A stretch of 64,000 nucleotides of DNA from Lacticaseibacillus baoqingensis (GTDB lineage Bacteria > Bacillota > Bacilli > Lactobacillales > Lactobacillaceae), in NCBI RefSeq assembly GCF_003946165.1, contig NZ_RHOI01000007.1, positions 1-64,000 of the forward strand, read 5' to 3'. How positions within the stretch are numbered: the first letter of the stretch is position 1; each line of letters opens with the position of its first letter. Of this stretch, positions 48,006 to 55,407 are shown piece by piece. The notes beneath the pieces were generated by a model. It did no database searches. It was not told the origin of the DNA and saw nothing but the letters and a program-made list of their open reading frames with translations. Made by a program: the position numbers and the translations under genes.

Positions 48006-48263
48006 ATGCTGCATCTGATCTGGGTATTGATCGTGGGGGCCGTGATCGGTGCGATCGGCTCTTTGATCGTCGGTCGCGACTTACCAGGCGGCTGGATCGG
48101 CAACATCGTCGGTGGTTTAGTCGGCGCTTGGGTAGGTGGCAACTTACTCGGAGGCTGGGGACCACAAGTCGCCGGGATGGCGATTTTACCAGCGATTATT
48201 GGTGCGATGATCGTCGTGTTCCTCGTATCGCTGTTGATCGGCGCTAGTCGTCGACGGGCATGA
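48006..48263 (+). CDS. GlsB/YeaQ/YmgE family membrane protein
   Basis: The 85-residue protein consists of three hydrophobic helices rich in Gly (GAVIGAIGSLIVGRDLPGG, GNIVGGLVGAWVGGN). This family (transglycosylase-associated, PF04226-type) is stress-induced, with no known activity; GlsB in enterococci localises the Asp23-like protein. AGGAGGTG precedes ATG 48006. Monocistronic with a strong terminator. Confidence 0.9.
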   Translation: MLHLIWVLIVGAVIGAIGSLIVGRDLPGGWIGNIVGGLVGAWVGGNLLGGWGPQVAGMAILPAIIGAMIVVFLVSLLIGASRRRA

Positions 48264-48266
48264 TAA

Positions 48267-48305
48267 CAAAAAGCGGGTAAGCCTAGTCCGGCTTACCCGC
48301 TTTTT
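48267..48305. terminator. Bidirectional terminator
   Basis: A perfect stem AAAAAGCGGGTAAGCC / GGCTTACCCGCTTTTT serves both the GlsB-like gene and the convergent MFS gene. Confidence 0.92.
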
Positions 48306-48313
48306 GTGCGTGA

Positions 48314-49492
48314 TCAGGCGTGATGTTTGAGATGCACCGTAAAGGTCAAGGCAAAAGAAGCCGCTAAAAAGACGACGACTACCGCATAAGGAATATGGTA
48401 GTTCCAATCGAGCAATGCGCTTGAGATCAAGGGACCCGCGATGTTGCCGATCGACGTCAAAGACATGTTCAAGCCATTGATCACCCCTTGATTAGAGGAA
48501 CTTTGCTTAGTCAATAACGTCGTGATCGCCGGGCGCAGCAGGTCAAAGGCCGTAAACGCGATCAAAGTCGCGATCATCACGCTTAGCTTGTTGTGCGTCA
48601 ACATGATCCAAACTACCGCTAAGGCACTAAATAAAAAGGCCAAGCGCGTCAAGCGGATCTCAGTGAGCCAGCGGATCAACCGGTCAAAGAAAAGCACTTG
48701 AATGATCAGCGAAATAATCCCGTTAAGCGTCAGCACAAGGGCAATATCGCCTAAGGTGAACTTAAAGACTTCATTGACGAAAATGCTGTAGATACTTTCA
48801 AATCCCTGTAAACCAAAACTTGATACCAAGATCATCACAAACAGCATCAACATTGGCCCGCCTAAGACGCCGCGCCAGTCTGCTTGGCGGGTGTCCGGGG
48901 TGGCAAGATGGGCGGGATGGGGATTGGCCGTAAATTGCCGATCATCCGGCAGCCATAACCAAGTGGCGATCAAGCCCAATACCCCAAACACTGCGGCGAC
49001 CCAAAACGGCACTTTGTAGCCGTAATTGGCCAACATCCCCCCAAGGCCTGGGCCTAAGATCAACCCGCCGGAAAAAGCCGCCGATAACCAGCCAATCACC
49101 TTTGCCCGCTGATGATAGTCTGTGACATCGGCTGCCAAAGCTTGCGCCGTCGGGACAAACATCCCGGCAGCCAAGCCGCCAATGACCCGCGACAGATCAA
49201 ACATATACAAATGATTGGTCAAGGCAAACAAAACTTCGCCAACGGCAAATAACGCCAGTCCGCCTAGTAAGATCGGCTTGCGGCCTAAGCGATCGGATAA
49301 GCGCCCGATGATCGGGGAGGCCACAAATTGCGTCAAAGCATAAAGCGAGGACATGATCCCCAAGTCAGTGGCAGACAAGTGCAAACTATTTTTGATAAAG
49401 GGCATTACTGGAAAGATCAAGCTCATTCCTAAACAGATCAGAAATTCGCTGAAGATCAAGATCGCGATCGTGCGTTTTACCTTGGCGGACAT
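48314..49492 (-). CDS. MFS drug-efflux transporter (TetA/NorA-like)
   Basis: The 392-residue protein has 12 predicted helices. The motif SPIIGRLSDRLGRKPILLGG between helices 2 and 3 and the helix-5 motif AAFSGGLILGPGLGGML are typical of 12-helix drug:H+ antiporters. The substrate is unknown. GAAGGGAG precedes ATG 49492; the upstream in-frame extension has no start signal. Divergent from ribokinase. Confidence 0.87.
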   Translation of the reverse strand: MSAKVKRTIAILIFSEFLICLGMSLIFPVMPFIKNSLHLSATDLGIMSSLYALTQFVASPIIGRLSDRLGRKPILLGGLALFAVGEVLFALTNHLYMFDLSRVIGGLAAGMFVPTAQALAADVTDYHQRAKVIGWLSAAFSGGLILGPGLGGMLANYGYKVPFWVAAVFGVLGLIATWLWLPDDRQFTANPHPAHLATPDTRQADWRGVLGGPMLMLFVMILVSSFGLQGFESIYSIFVNEVFKFTLGDIALVLTLNGIISLIIQVLFFDRLIRWLTEIRLTRLAFLFSALAVVWIMLTHNKLSVMIATLIAFTAFDLLRPAITTLLTKQSSSNQGVINGLNMSLTSIGNIAGPLISSALLDWNYHIPYAVVVVFLAASFALTFTVHLKHHA

Positions 49493-49580
49493 GATTTGGC
49501 TCCCTTCAAAATGGCATAAAAAATATTGTAACACAGCCATTGTGGTATCCTAACGATAAGTTGATTAAGGAGCGATAAGA

Positions 49581-50504
49581 ATGCCAAACCAAGTTGTTGT
49601 CGTCGGCAGTGCCAATGTCGATCAGATCCTGCAGATCCCGCGCTTGCCGCAAGCCGGAGAAAGCCTGAAGATGCAAGGCTTTTCCCAAGCTGCAGGCGGC
49701 AAAGGTGCCAACCAAGCGGTAGCCGCCGCCCGCAGTGGGGCTGCGGTCGCTTTTGTCGGGGCGGTCGGCAATGATGCTAACGGCACCTGGATGCGTGAGC
49801 AATTGACTGCCGCCGGGGTGCAAACCAAAGGCTTGGCCACCAGGTCAACATCAACCGGCCAAGCCTTCATCTTATTACAAGCTAATGGTGAAAATTCGAT
49901 CTTAGTGCATCCTGGTGCCAATGCATTGCTCACCCCGGCTGCTGTTGCTGCCAATGCAGCCAGCTTGCAAGGGGCCGATTTTGTCGTGGCGCAATGCGAG
50001 ATCGCCCAACCAGCGATCGTTCAAGCCTTTCAAATCGCCAAGGCCGCAGGCAAGCAGACGCTATTGAATCCAGCGCCAGCCGCACCGCTAACGGCTGAAC
50101 TGCTGCAGTTGGTCGATGTGGTGGTGCCTAACGAAACTGAAAGCGCCGCGCTTAGTGGGATCAAAATCGTGGATCAAGCCAGCTTAGCGGCTAATGCCCA
50201 ATGGTTTCTCCAGCGCCAAGCGGCCACAGTGATCATCACGCTAGGCGCTCATGGGGCGTATGTGGCAACGGCGCAAACGGCATTTTTAGTGCCGGCGTTT
50301 GCCGTGCCTGCCGTGGATACCACTGCAGCCGGAGATACCTTCATTGGCGCGTTAGTCGCCGCATTAACACCTGATGGCGGGCAGCTAAAATCGGCGGTGC
50401 GCTATGCCAGCATGGCGTCTGCTTTGGCCGTGCAGCGATTAGGCGCACAGCCGTCGATCCCAACGCAAGCACAAGTGCAACAGGCTTTAGCCAACGAAGG
50501 TTAA
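49581..50504 (+). CDS. rbsK: Ribokinase
   Basis: The 307-residue PfkB-family sugar kinase has PfkB signature 1 GGKGANQAVAAARSG (about residues 37-51). Signature 2, AVDTTAAGDTFIGAL (about 249-263), contains the catalytic Asp of GDTF. It phosphorylates D-ribose to ribose 5-phosphate. No ribose transporter or RbsD gene lies next to it, unlike many rbs operons. AAGGAG precedes the ATG. Confidence 0.9.
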   Translation: MPNQVVVVGSANVDQILQIPRLPQAGESLKMQGFSQAAGGKGANQAVAAARSGAAVAFVGAVGNDANGTWMREQLTAAGVQTKGLATRSTSTGQAFILLQANGENSILVHPGANALLTPAAVAANAASLQGADFVVAQCEIAQPAIVQAFQIAKAAGKQTLLNPAPAAPLTAELLQLVDVVVPNETESAALSGIKIVDQASLAANAQWFLQRQAATVIITLGAHGAYVATAQTAFLVPAFAVPAVDTTAAGDTFIGALVAALTPDGGQLKSAVRYASMASALAVQRLGAQPSIPTQAQVQQALANEG

Positions 50505-50523
50505 GTGGTTGGAAATGAGGAAG

Positions 50524-50991
50524 TTAAGGCATTGGGGTCGGCGGTACGATGCCGGCTTTGGCAAACAACTTGATGGCATCTGCCAAGTCGCGATCAAGTT
50601 GGGTGCGGTCGGCTGGCGATAATGCCGTCAAGCGCTTGGTGATTTTTGCTTGCACAGATTGGCTGTGTTTTTCGGCCACTAACCGGCCTTCTGCAGTCGG
50701 CATCACATTGATCTGGCGGCGGTTATTGGGGTTGGGCTGCCGATGCACTAAGGCTTTTTGTTCCAAGGCTTTGATCGTGCGTGATAATTGCGGCCCGGTG
50801 GTGCCCAGCTCTGCGGCCAGTGCCGACATGGATTGCTTAGGATGGTTGTAAACCACGATCACGGTGAGCAGCTGTAATGGGGTCAACTCCAAAGCTTCGA
50901 TGGTGAGGTTTTGCATGACCGCCTGGGCGAGCACGGCAAATAGTTCACTGAACAAAGCGGTGTTATTCGGCTCTTTTGAAATCAATCCCAT
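50524..50991 (-). CDS. MarR-family transcriptional regulator
   Basis: The 155-residue winged-helix regulator has its DNA-reading helix region MSALAAELGTTGPQLSRTIKALEQ (about residues 62-85) and the wing NPNNRRQINVMPT. It is divergent from an ABC exporter and probably represses it and itself through the palindrome at 51028-51069. The start is ATG 50991 with AAGGAG upstream; longer readings run into the palindrome. Confidence 0.9.
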   Translation of the reverse strand: MGLISKEPNNTALFSELFAVLAQAVMQNLTIEALELTPLQLLTVIVVYNHPKQSMSALAAELGTTGPQLSRTIKALEQKALVHRQPNPNNRRQINVMPTAEGRLVAEKHSQSVQAKITKRLTALSPADRTQLDRDLADAIKLFAKAGIVPPTPMP

Positions 50992-51027
50992 GCCATACTC
51001 CTTAAGTCCTAATTTGGTGGCCAACAG

Positions 51028-51069
51028 TTGACAATCGTTAAGTATGTCGCCATACTTAACGATTGTCAA
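51028..51069. promoter_or_regulatory. Perfect palindrome forming two opposed promoters, MarR operator
   Basis: Two identical 19-base inverted arms (51028-51046 and 51051-51069) are separated by TCGC. Each arm begins with TTGACA, and exactly 17 bases further lies CATACT in the other arm. The palindrome therefore creates the same promoter on both strands, and one bound dimer set could close both. Confidence 0.85.
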
Positions 51070-51098
51070 GCATCACGAATTCGATTGAAAATGAGGTT

Positions 51099-53435
51099 AT
51101 GCCAGTGCTCGAGCTTAAACATATCAAGAAATACTATACCGTCGGCGCCACGACCACTAAGGCCCAAGACGATGTTTCCGTGGCCTTTCGGGAACAAGAA
51201 TTCGTCGCGATCCTCGGGCCGTCCGGCTCTGGGAAAACCACGATGCTAAACATCATCGGCGGCTTGGACCGGTATGATTCCGGGGACTTGCTGATCAAAG
51301 GCAAATCGACGAAAGATTTTAAAGACGCTGATTGGGATGCTTACCGCAACAATAGTGTGGGCTTCATCTTCCAATCTTATAACCTGATCTCCCATCTTTC
51401 GATCATGGATAATGTCGAGATGGGGATGACGTTATCAGGCGTTTCTGCGGCAGAAAAGAAACGGCGCGCTGAAGATGCACTGATCCGCGTTGGCTTGAAA
51501 GAACACATGCACAAAAGCCCGCAACAATTGTCTGGCGGGCAAATGCAGCGGGTGGCCATCGCGCGGGCGATCGCCAATGACCCGGAGATCTTGTTGGCAG
51601 ATGAACCTACTGGGGCACTGGATTCCGAAACGTCTGAAGAGATCATGAAGCTGATCCGTGATCTGGCCAAAGAACGCTTGGTCATCATGGTCACCCATAA
51701 TCCGGATCTCGCCAAGAAATATGCCGATCGGGTGATCGAGTTTGCCGATGGGCAGATCCAACGCGATTCTGACCCGTATGCAGAAGCACCACAAGCCGAT
51801 CAATTTAAGCTCAACCACACCAAAATGAGCTATTGGACCGCGTTGAAGCTCAGTTATAACAATATCCGGACCAAAAAAGGCCGCACCTTCTTAACGGTTT
51901 TTGCTTCAAGTATCGGGATCATTTCGATCGCGGTGGTGTTGGCCTTGTCTAATGGCTTCCAAAAGCAAATCGATAAAACGCAATCGGAAGCCATGGCGTC
52001 AATGCCGGTGACGATTTCTCAAACCGGCACTGACACCAGTTCCATGATGACCGGCACCAAAACCAAGACTTTCTCCAAAGCACAACACATCACCGCAGAA
52101 AAGTCTGATGCCGAAAAAGCCCAACACACCAACAAGCTGTCGGCAAGCTATTTGGATTATATCGATCAAATGCCGAAAAAAGACGCCAAAAATATTGCCG
52201 TCACATACGGCACCGGGATGAACTTGATCCGCAAAGTCGGCGCCAGCTACAAGACCGTCAGCTTTTCAACGGCTGATCCTGACAGCAGCACCATGAATTA
52301 CAGCGCGATGATGTCGGCTTCCACTGGGGTCGGCGGTTCTGTGTATCCGATCGATCGCAACGGCGGGCAAAGCTTTTTGAAAACTTACTACAAAGTGATC
52401 GCTGGTGCTTACCCTAAAACCACGACAGATGTGGTGCTGGTGGTCAACAAAGACAACAGCTTAGATATCAATGCGTTGAAGAATCTGGGCTTTACCACCA
52501 AGGAAGGCCAGCAGTTGAAGTTTAATGATCTCGTTGGGACCAAGGTTCAATTAGTTGCCAACGATGACTATTACGCGAAATTACCGACTGGGACGTTTAT
52601 GCCAAAGCAACAACTGGATGCCTTAGCGACGGCGCCTAAGACCAAAACCTTGACGATCACAGGGATCTTGCGGGTGAAGTCGAAGAATTCCGACGGGCTG
52701 TTGGCTTCTGGGGTGGCATATAGCGCCGCATTGACTAAATCCGTATTAGCCGCTAACCGCGATTCTGCGATCGTGTCTGCCCAAAAGGCCAGTGCGGCCA
52801 ATGTGATCACTGGCCAAGCGATGAATGTGACGACGAAAAACAGTGTGTTAACCTCTCTAGGCGGCGTCAGCACGCCAACCAGCATCCAGATCTATCCGAC
52901 GAGCTTTAAGCTCAAAGACAAGGTCTTAGCTTATCTTGACCGGTATAACCAAGGCAAAGCCAAAGCAGATCAAGTGATCTATACCGACCTTGCCGGTACC
53001 GTCAGTGATATGACTGGCGGTTTGATGGATGCGATCACCTATGTCTTAGTCGCATTTGCCGCGATCTCATTGGTCACTTCGATGATCATGATCGCGATCA
53101 TCACTTACACTTCAGTCCTTGAGCGGACTAAAGAAATCGGGGTGCTCAAGGCACTAGGGGCGCGGAAGAAAGATATTACCCGGGTGTTTGACGCAGAAAC
53201 CTTTATCTTAGGATTTGGCGCTGGGCTCTTTGGAATCATTGTGGCTTGGGCGTTGACCTTCCCGATCAATAGCGTCTTAGCCGGCGTGACCGGCTTGAGC
53301 GGGGTGGCTCAGCTGAATCCGGTGCATGCGATCGTCTTAGTGATCATCTCCACGATCTTGACGATCTTAGGGGGCCACGTCCCTGCCCGCATGGCAGCGA
53401 AAAAAGACGCCGCGATCGCATTGCGCGCAGAATAA
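51099..53435 (+). CDS. MacB-type ABC exporter, ATPase fused to FtsX-like permease
   Basis: The 778-residue fusion has an N-terminal ATPase domain (about residues 1-235; Walker A GPSGSGKTT, signature LSGGQMQR, Walker B LLADEPTGALD). A membrane helix follows (about 270-290), then a large extracytoplasmic domain (about 290-640) and three C-terminal helices with an FtsX core. MacB-type pumps expel antibiotics, peptides or bacteriocins, or sense them. The MarR neighbour suggests inducible resistance. GAGG is two bases from ATG 51099 and eight bases from GTG 51105, so the true start may be 51105. Confidence 0.9.
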   Translation: MPVLELKHIKKYYTVGATTTKAQDDVSVAFREQEFVAILGPSGSGKTTMLNIIGGLDRYDSGDLLIKGKSTKDFKDADWDAYRNNSVGFIFQSYNLISHLSIMDNVEMGMTLSGVSAAEKKRRAEDALIRVGLKEHMHKSPQQLSGGQMQRVAIARAIANDPEILLADEPTGALDSETSEEIMKLIRDLAKERLVIMVTHNPDLAKKYADRVIEFADGQIQRDSDPYAEAPQADQFKLNHTKMSYWTALKLSYNNIRTKKGRTFLTVFASSIGIISIAVVLALSNGFQKQIDKTQSEAMASMPVTISQTGTDTSSMMTGTKTKTFSKAQHITAEKSDAEKAQHTNKLSASYLDYIDQMPKKDAKNIAVTYGTGMNLIRKVGASYKTVSFSTADPDSSTMNYSAMMSASTGVGGSVYPIDRNGGQSFLKTYYKVIAGAYPKTTTDVVLVVNKDNSLDINALKNLGFTTKEGQQLKFNDLVGTKVQLVANDDYYAKLPTGTFMPKQQLDALATAPKTKTLTITGILRVKSKNSDGLLASGVAYSAALTKSVLAANRDSAIVSAQKASAANVITGQAMNVTTKNSVLTSLGGVSTPTSIQIYPTSFKLKDKVLAYLDRYNQGKAKADQVIYTDLAGTVSDMTGGLMDAITYVLVAFAAISLVTSMIMIAIITYTSVLERTKEIGVLKALGARKKDITRVFDAETFILGFGAGLFGIIVAWALTFPINSVLAGVTGLSGVAQLNPVHAIVLVIISTILTILGGHVPARMAAKKDAAIALRAE

Positions 53436-53445
53436 TCAGTGCTTT

Positions 53446-53479
53446 AACCGACTTACCAGTAAGGTGAGCCGGTTTTTTT
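53446..53479 (+). terminator. Terminator of the ABC exporter gene
   Basis: AACCGACTTACC and GGTGAGCCGGTT pair with two mismatches, followed by seven T. Confidence 0.82.
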
Positions 53480-53509
53480 GTAAAACTTTTGTAAACGCAT
53501 ACAAAATTG

Positions 53510-53538
53510 TTGACGGGGGTATTGCCGGGTGGTATCTT
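53510..53538 (+). promoter_or_regulatory. Promoter of the RNA B locus
   Basis: TTGACG, 17 bases, then TATCTT. No open reading frame with a ribosome binding site follows, so the transcript starting near 53545 is most likely non-coding. Confidence 0.7.
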
Positions 53539-53544
53539 AGCGTC

Positions 53545-53944
53545 ACGGTATCGTGTAAGTAGTAGGATCCCATGCGGCCGCATGGGATGTGACCCTCACT
53601 GCTCCCTGGGGATATCTGGTCGCTTCGGCGTCACCCCAGCAATCAAAAGCGGCGCACAGCCCTGACATGGCCCCACCGTGTTAGGTGGCTTTAGCGATGA
53701 AGCATCTGCGTACTACGGGCGTGGATGCAACAAAATGATTGGCGGACGCTCCAATGTACAGGCAACTGTACAGCACCACCCGCTTTTGGGGGGCCAAAAA
53801 CGGGATGCACCAAAGCATGACGCACCACTAAAAACCGCGAACTGGCGTTCTTGTACGGCAGGCAACTGCCAAACAGCCATCAGCAAGCCACCAGGGACAC
53901 GAGCAGGCAACCGCTCGTGTCTTTGGCGTGTCAAAAAATAAACA
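53545..53944 (+). ncRNA. Candidate structured RNA leader (RNA B)
   Basis: About 400 bases begin just after the promoter. CACG/CGTG pair at 53544-53555, and a 22-base perfect palindrome lies at 53567-53588. CTGGGG/CCCCAG pair at 53606-53639 and enclose CGC-TTCG-GCG. CCACC/GGTGG pair at 53673-53688. TGTACAG-GCAA-CTGTACA lies at 53756-53773 and CCCG..CGGG with inner TTTTGG/CCAAAA at 53780-53805. GGCAG-GCAA-CTGCC lies at 53857-53870. GACACGAGC/GCTCGTGTC at 53896-53921 is closed by GCCA/TGGC. UUCG and GCAA (GNRA) tetraloops are hallmarks of folded RNA. Frames on both strands lack ribosome binding sites. It may continue into the repeat array as one transcript of about 900 nt. Confidence 0.65.
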
Positions 53945-54054
53945 GAGCGGAGTGGCGCGGTTTTAGCGCGTAGGCTTGGGTGTACTGGCGGCGATCTGGC
54001 AAAGCCAGATAGACGGCAGTGCCCCAAGCCCTAGCGCGTTGCGCCACGCAGCTC
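53945..54054 (+). ncRNA. RNA array unit 1
   Basis: Helices from base to tip: GAGC/GCTC, GTGGCGC/GCGCCAC, CGCG/CGCG, GGCTTGGG/CCCAAGCC, ACTG/CAGT, and ATCTGGC/GCCAGAT with an AAA loop. Conserved unpaired bases TTTTA and TAG sit in the internal loops as in the other units. Primary sequence is largely different from units 2-4, so it is the most informative for covariation. Confidence 0.7.
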
Positions 54055-54065
54055 GACTAAAAACA

Positions 54066-54173
54066 GAGCGCAGCAATGCGCATTTAGGGGTGTTGGTAAG
54101 GGGGCTTGGGTGCGTCGCGGTACGCGGCGTGACCGAGACCGCTTACCAATAGCCCCGTTGCATTGTGCAGCTC
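54066..54173 (+). ncRNA. RNA array unit 2
   Basis: Helices: GAGC/GCTC, GCA/TGC, CAATGC/GCATTG, GGGG/CCCC, TTGGTAAG/CTTACCAA, CTTGG/CCGAG and CGTCGCG/CGCGGCG with a GTA loop. Unpaired ATTTA and TAG are in the internal loops. Identical to unit 4. Confidence 0.75.
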
Positions 54174-54186
54174 GACTAAAACCACA

Positions 54187-54298
54187 GAGCGCAGCAATGC
54201 GCATTTAGGGGTGTGGTTAAGGCAGCTTGGACGCGGTGGCGCAACGCGCCGCCACGGACGAGATGACTTAACCGCGACCCCGTTGCATTGTGCAGCTC
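54187..54298 (+). ncRNA. RNA array unit 3
   Basis: The basal half is the same as unit 2. The apical helices are TGGTTAAG/CTTAACCG, CTTG/CGAG and GGTGGCGC/GCGCCGCC. Compared with unit 2, both strands of the middle helix have changed together (GGTAAG to GGTTAAG, and CTTACC to CTTAACC), which is compensatory change. Confidence 0.75.
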
Positions 54299-54312
54299 GA
54301 CTAAAACCCACA

Positions 54313-54420
54313 GAGCGCAGCAATGCGCATTTAGGGGTGTTGGTAAGGGGGCTTGGGTGCGTCGCGGTACGCGGCGTGACCGAGACCGCTTACCAATAGC
54401 CCCGTTGCATTGTGCAGCTC
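54313..54420 (+). ncRNA. RNA array unit 4
   Basis: Identical to unit 2 over 108 bases, which points to recent duplication or gene conversion. It is followed by GACTCGACTCAACCC in place of the usual GACTAAAA linker. No terminator is visible after it. Confidence 0.75.
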
Positions 54421-54594
54421 GACTCGACTCAACCCGCTGCACCGTCGCTCCCTTGCAAAAACAAATTCACAAAGAAAAACACCAATCCGGATTTACCCAG
54501 ACTTGATTTGGTCAAAGCAATCGCTTTCGGCTGAACGATCAGCAGGACGAAATTGCCGCAAATACAGACTTTTCGGTTTTATGCGGAGAAATGA
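54421..54594 (+). other. Spacer between RNA array and TetR promoter
   Basis: No gene, terminator or strong hairpin is seen. The middle is A-rich. The transcript from the RNA B promoter may end here by an unrecognised route. Confidence 0.3.
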
Positions 54595-54622
54595 TTGCGT
54601 TTTCCATAAGTTTTGGTAAAAT
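54595..54622 (+). promoter_or_regulatory. Promoter of the TetR-like gene
   Basis: TTGCGT, 16 bases, TAAAAT, with TG one base before the -10. Confidence 0.6.
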
Positions 54623-54673
54623 AACAATAGCTATATTTATAATTTGGGTAGTGAACGAAAGCGGGGGAACACT

Positions 54674-55273
54674 TTGGCACGCAGAAAGATGATCTCAAAA
54701 CAACAGATACTGGAAACGGCTTATGAGTTGGTGGTCGAGGAAGGTTTTCACAGCTTTACCGCACGCAACATTGCGCGCCATTTGAGTTGTTCGACCCAGC
54801 CGATCTACTTGGAATTCAACTCAATGGGGGAGTTGAAAGCCGAGGTCATGAAAATGATCAAAGAAACGCTGCACCAAAAAATGTCTCGCCGATTCACGCA
54901 AGACCCGATCGTGGATCTAGGGTTGGCCTACATTAATTTTGCCTTAGAAAATCGCACCTTATACCGGGCGGTGTTTGTTGAAGATCATTTTGGTGTAGAA
55001 GAAATGCGGGAATACGCGGTGAACACGGCATTAGTCCGCTTCAATGATTATGCGCCGGCAGCCAAGTTATCCAGCGAACAACAACGCAATACCTTAAGCG
55101 GGTTATGGATCGTGGCAACTGGGATCTGCAACTTGATGGCTGCTGGGTTCATTGATATCACGCGTGAGCAAATGATCGATATTTTGCAGGCAGTGGTGCA
55201 TGACTTCATCGTCAATAAGCGCTTTTCAGCCGATGCTAAGATGATCAGCTTGACGCAAGCCTTAGTGGGGTAA
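54674..55273 (+). CDS. TetR-family transcriptional regulator
   Basis: The 199-residue regulator has a helix-turn-helix at about residues 7-52 (ISKQQILETAYELVVEEGFH, then FTARNIARHLSCSTQPIYLEF). The C-terminal ligand-binding part resembles the TetR C_33/WHG type, with VDLGLAYINFALENRTLYRAVF. The regulated gene is not evident: the downstream ROK gene has its own spacer and a terminator intervenes. The start is TTG 54674 with GGGGGAA eight bases upstream. Confidence 0.85.
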   Translation: MARRKMISKQQILETAYELVVEEGFHSFTARNIARHLSCSTQPIYLEFNSMGELKAEVMKMIKETLHQKMSRRFTQDPIVDLGLAYINFALENRTLYRAVFVEDHFGVEEMREYAVNTALVRFNDYAPAAKLSSEQQRNTLSGLWIVATGICNLMAAGFIDITREQMIDILQAVVHDFIVNKRFSADAKMISLTQALVG

Positions 55274-55283
55274 TGTTTGGATC

Positions 55284-55310
55284 AGAGTCGCAGCGCGGCT
55301 CTTTTTTTTT
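55284..55310 (+). terminator. Terminator after the TetR-like gene
   Basis: AGAGTCG and CGGCTCT pair with one G-U and are followed by ten T. Confidence 0.88.
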
Positions 55311-55407
55311 GCCATTATAATACGATGAGAACTTTTCTCACAAAAAACGTTGTCATTCATCAAACTTTAATGTAGCCTGTGACTAGACAGAAAAAGGGGT
55401 GATGGCT

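Larger units (their letters stand above)
53945..54420 (+). repeat. Tandem array of four structured RNA units
   Basis: Four units of 108-112 bases lie head to tail at periods of 121, 121 and 126 bases, joined by linkers GACTAAAA plus a few bases and CA. Each unit is bounded by GAGC and GCTC. Units 2 and 4 are identical over all 108 bases, unit 3 differs mainly in the apical half, and unit 1 differs almost throughout but keeps the same fold. Base changes are compensated across at least four helices, and G-U pairs fit the + strand. It is not a CRISPR array: units are long, self-complementary and lack spacers. Confidence 0.8.

Noticed and set aside
53945-54420. CRISPR array
   Set aside because: Units are over 100 bases, strongly self-complementary and lack unique spacers of even size; no cas genes.
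53545-54500. Several open frames of 60-105 codons on both strands in the RNA B region
   Set aside because: They lie in the repeated, self-complementary units, have no ribosome binding site, and mirror each other on opposite strands as expected from GC-rich inverted repeats.
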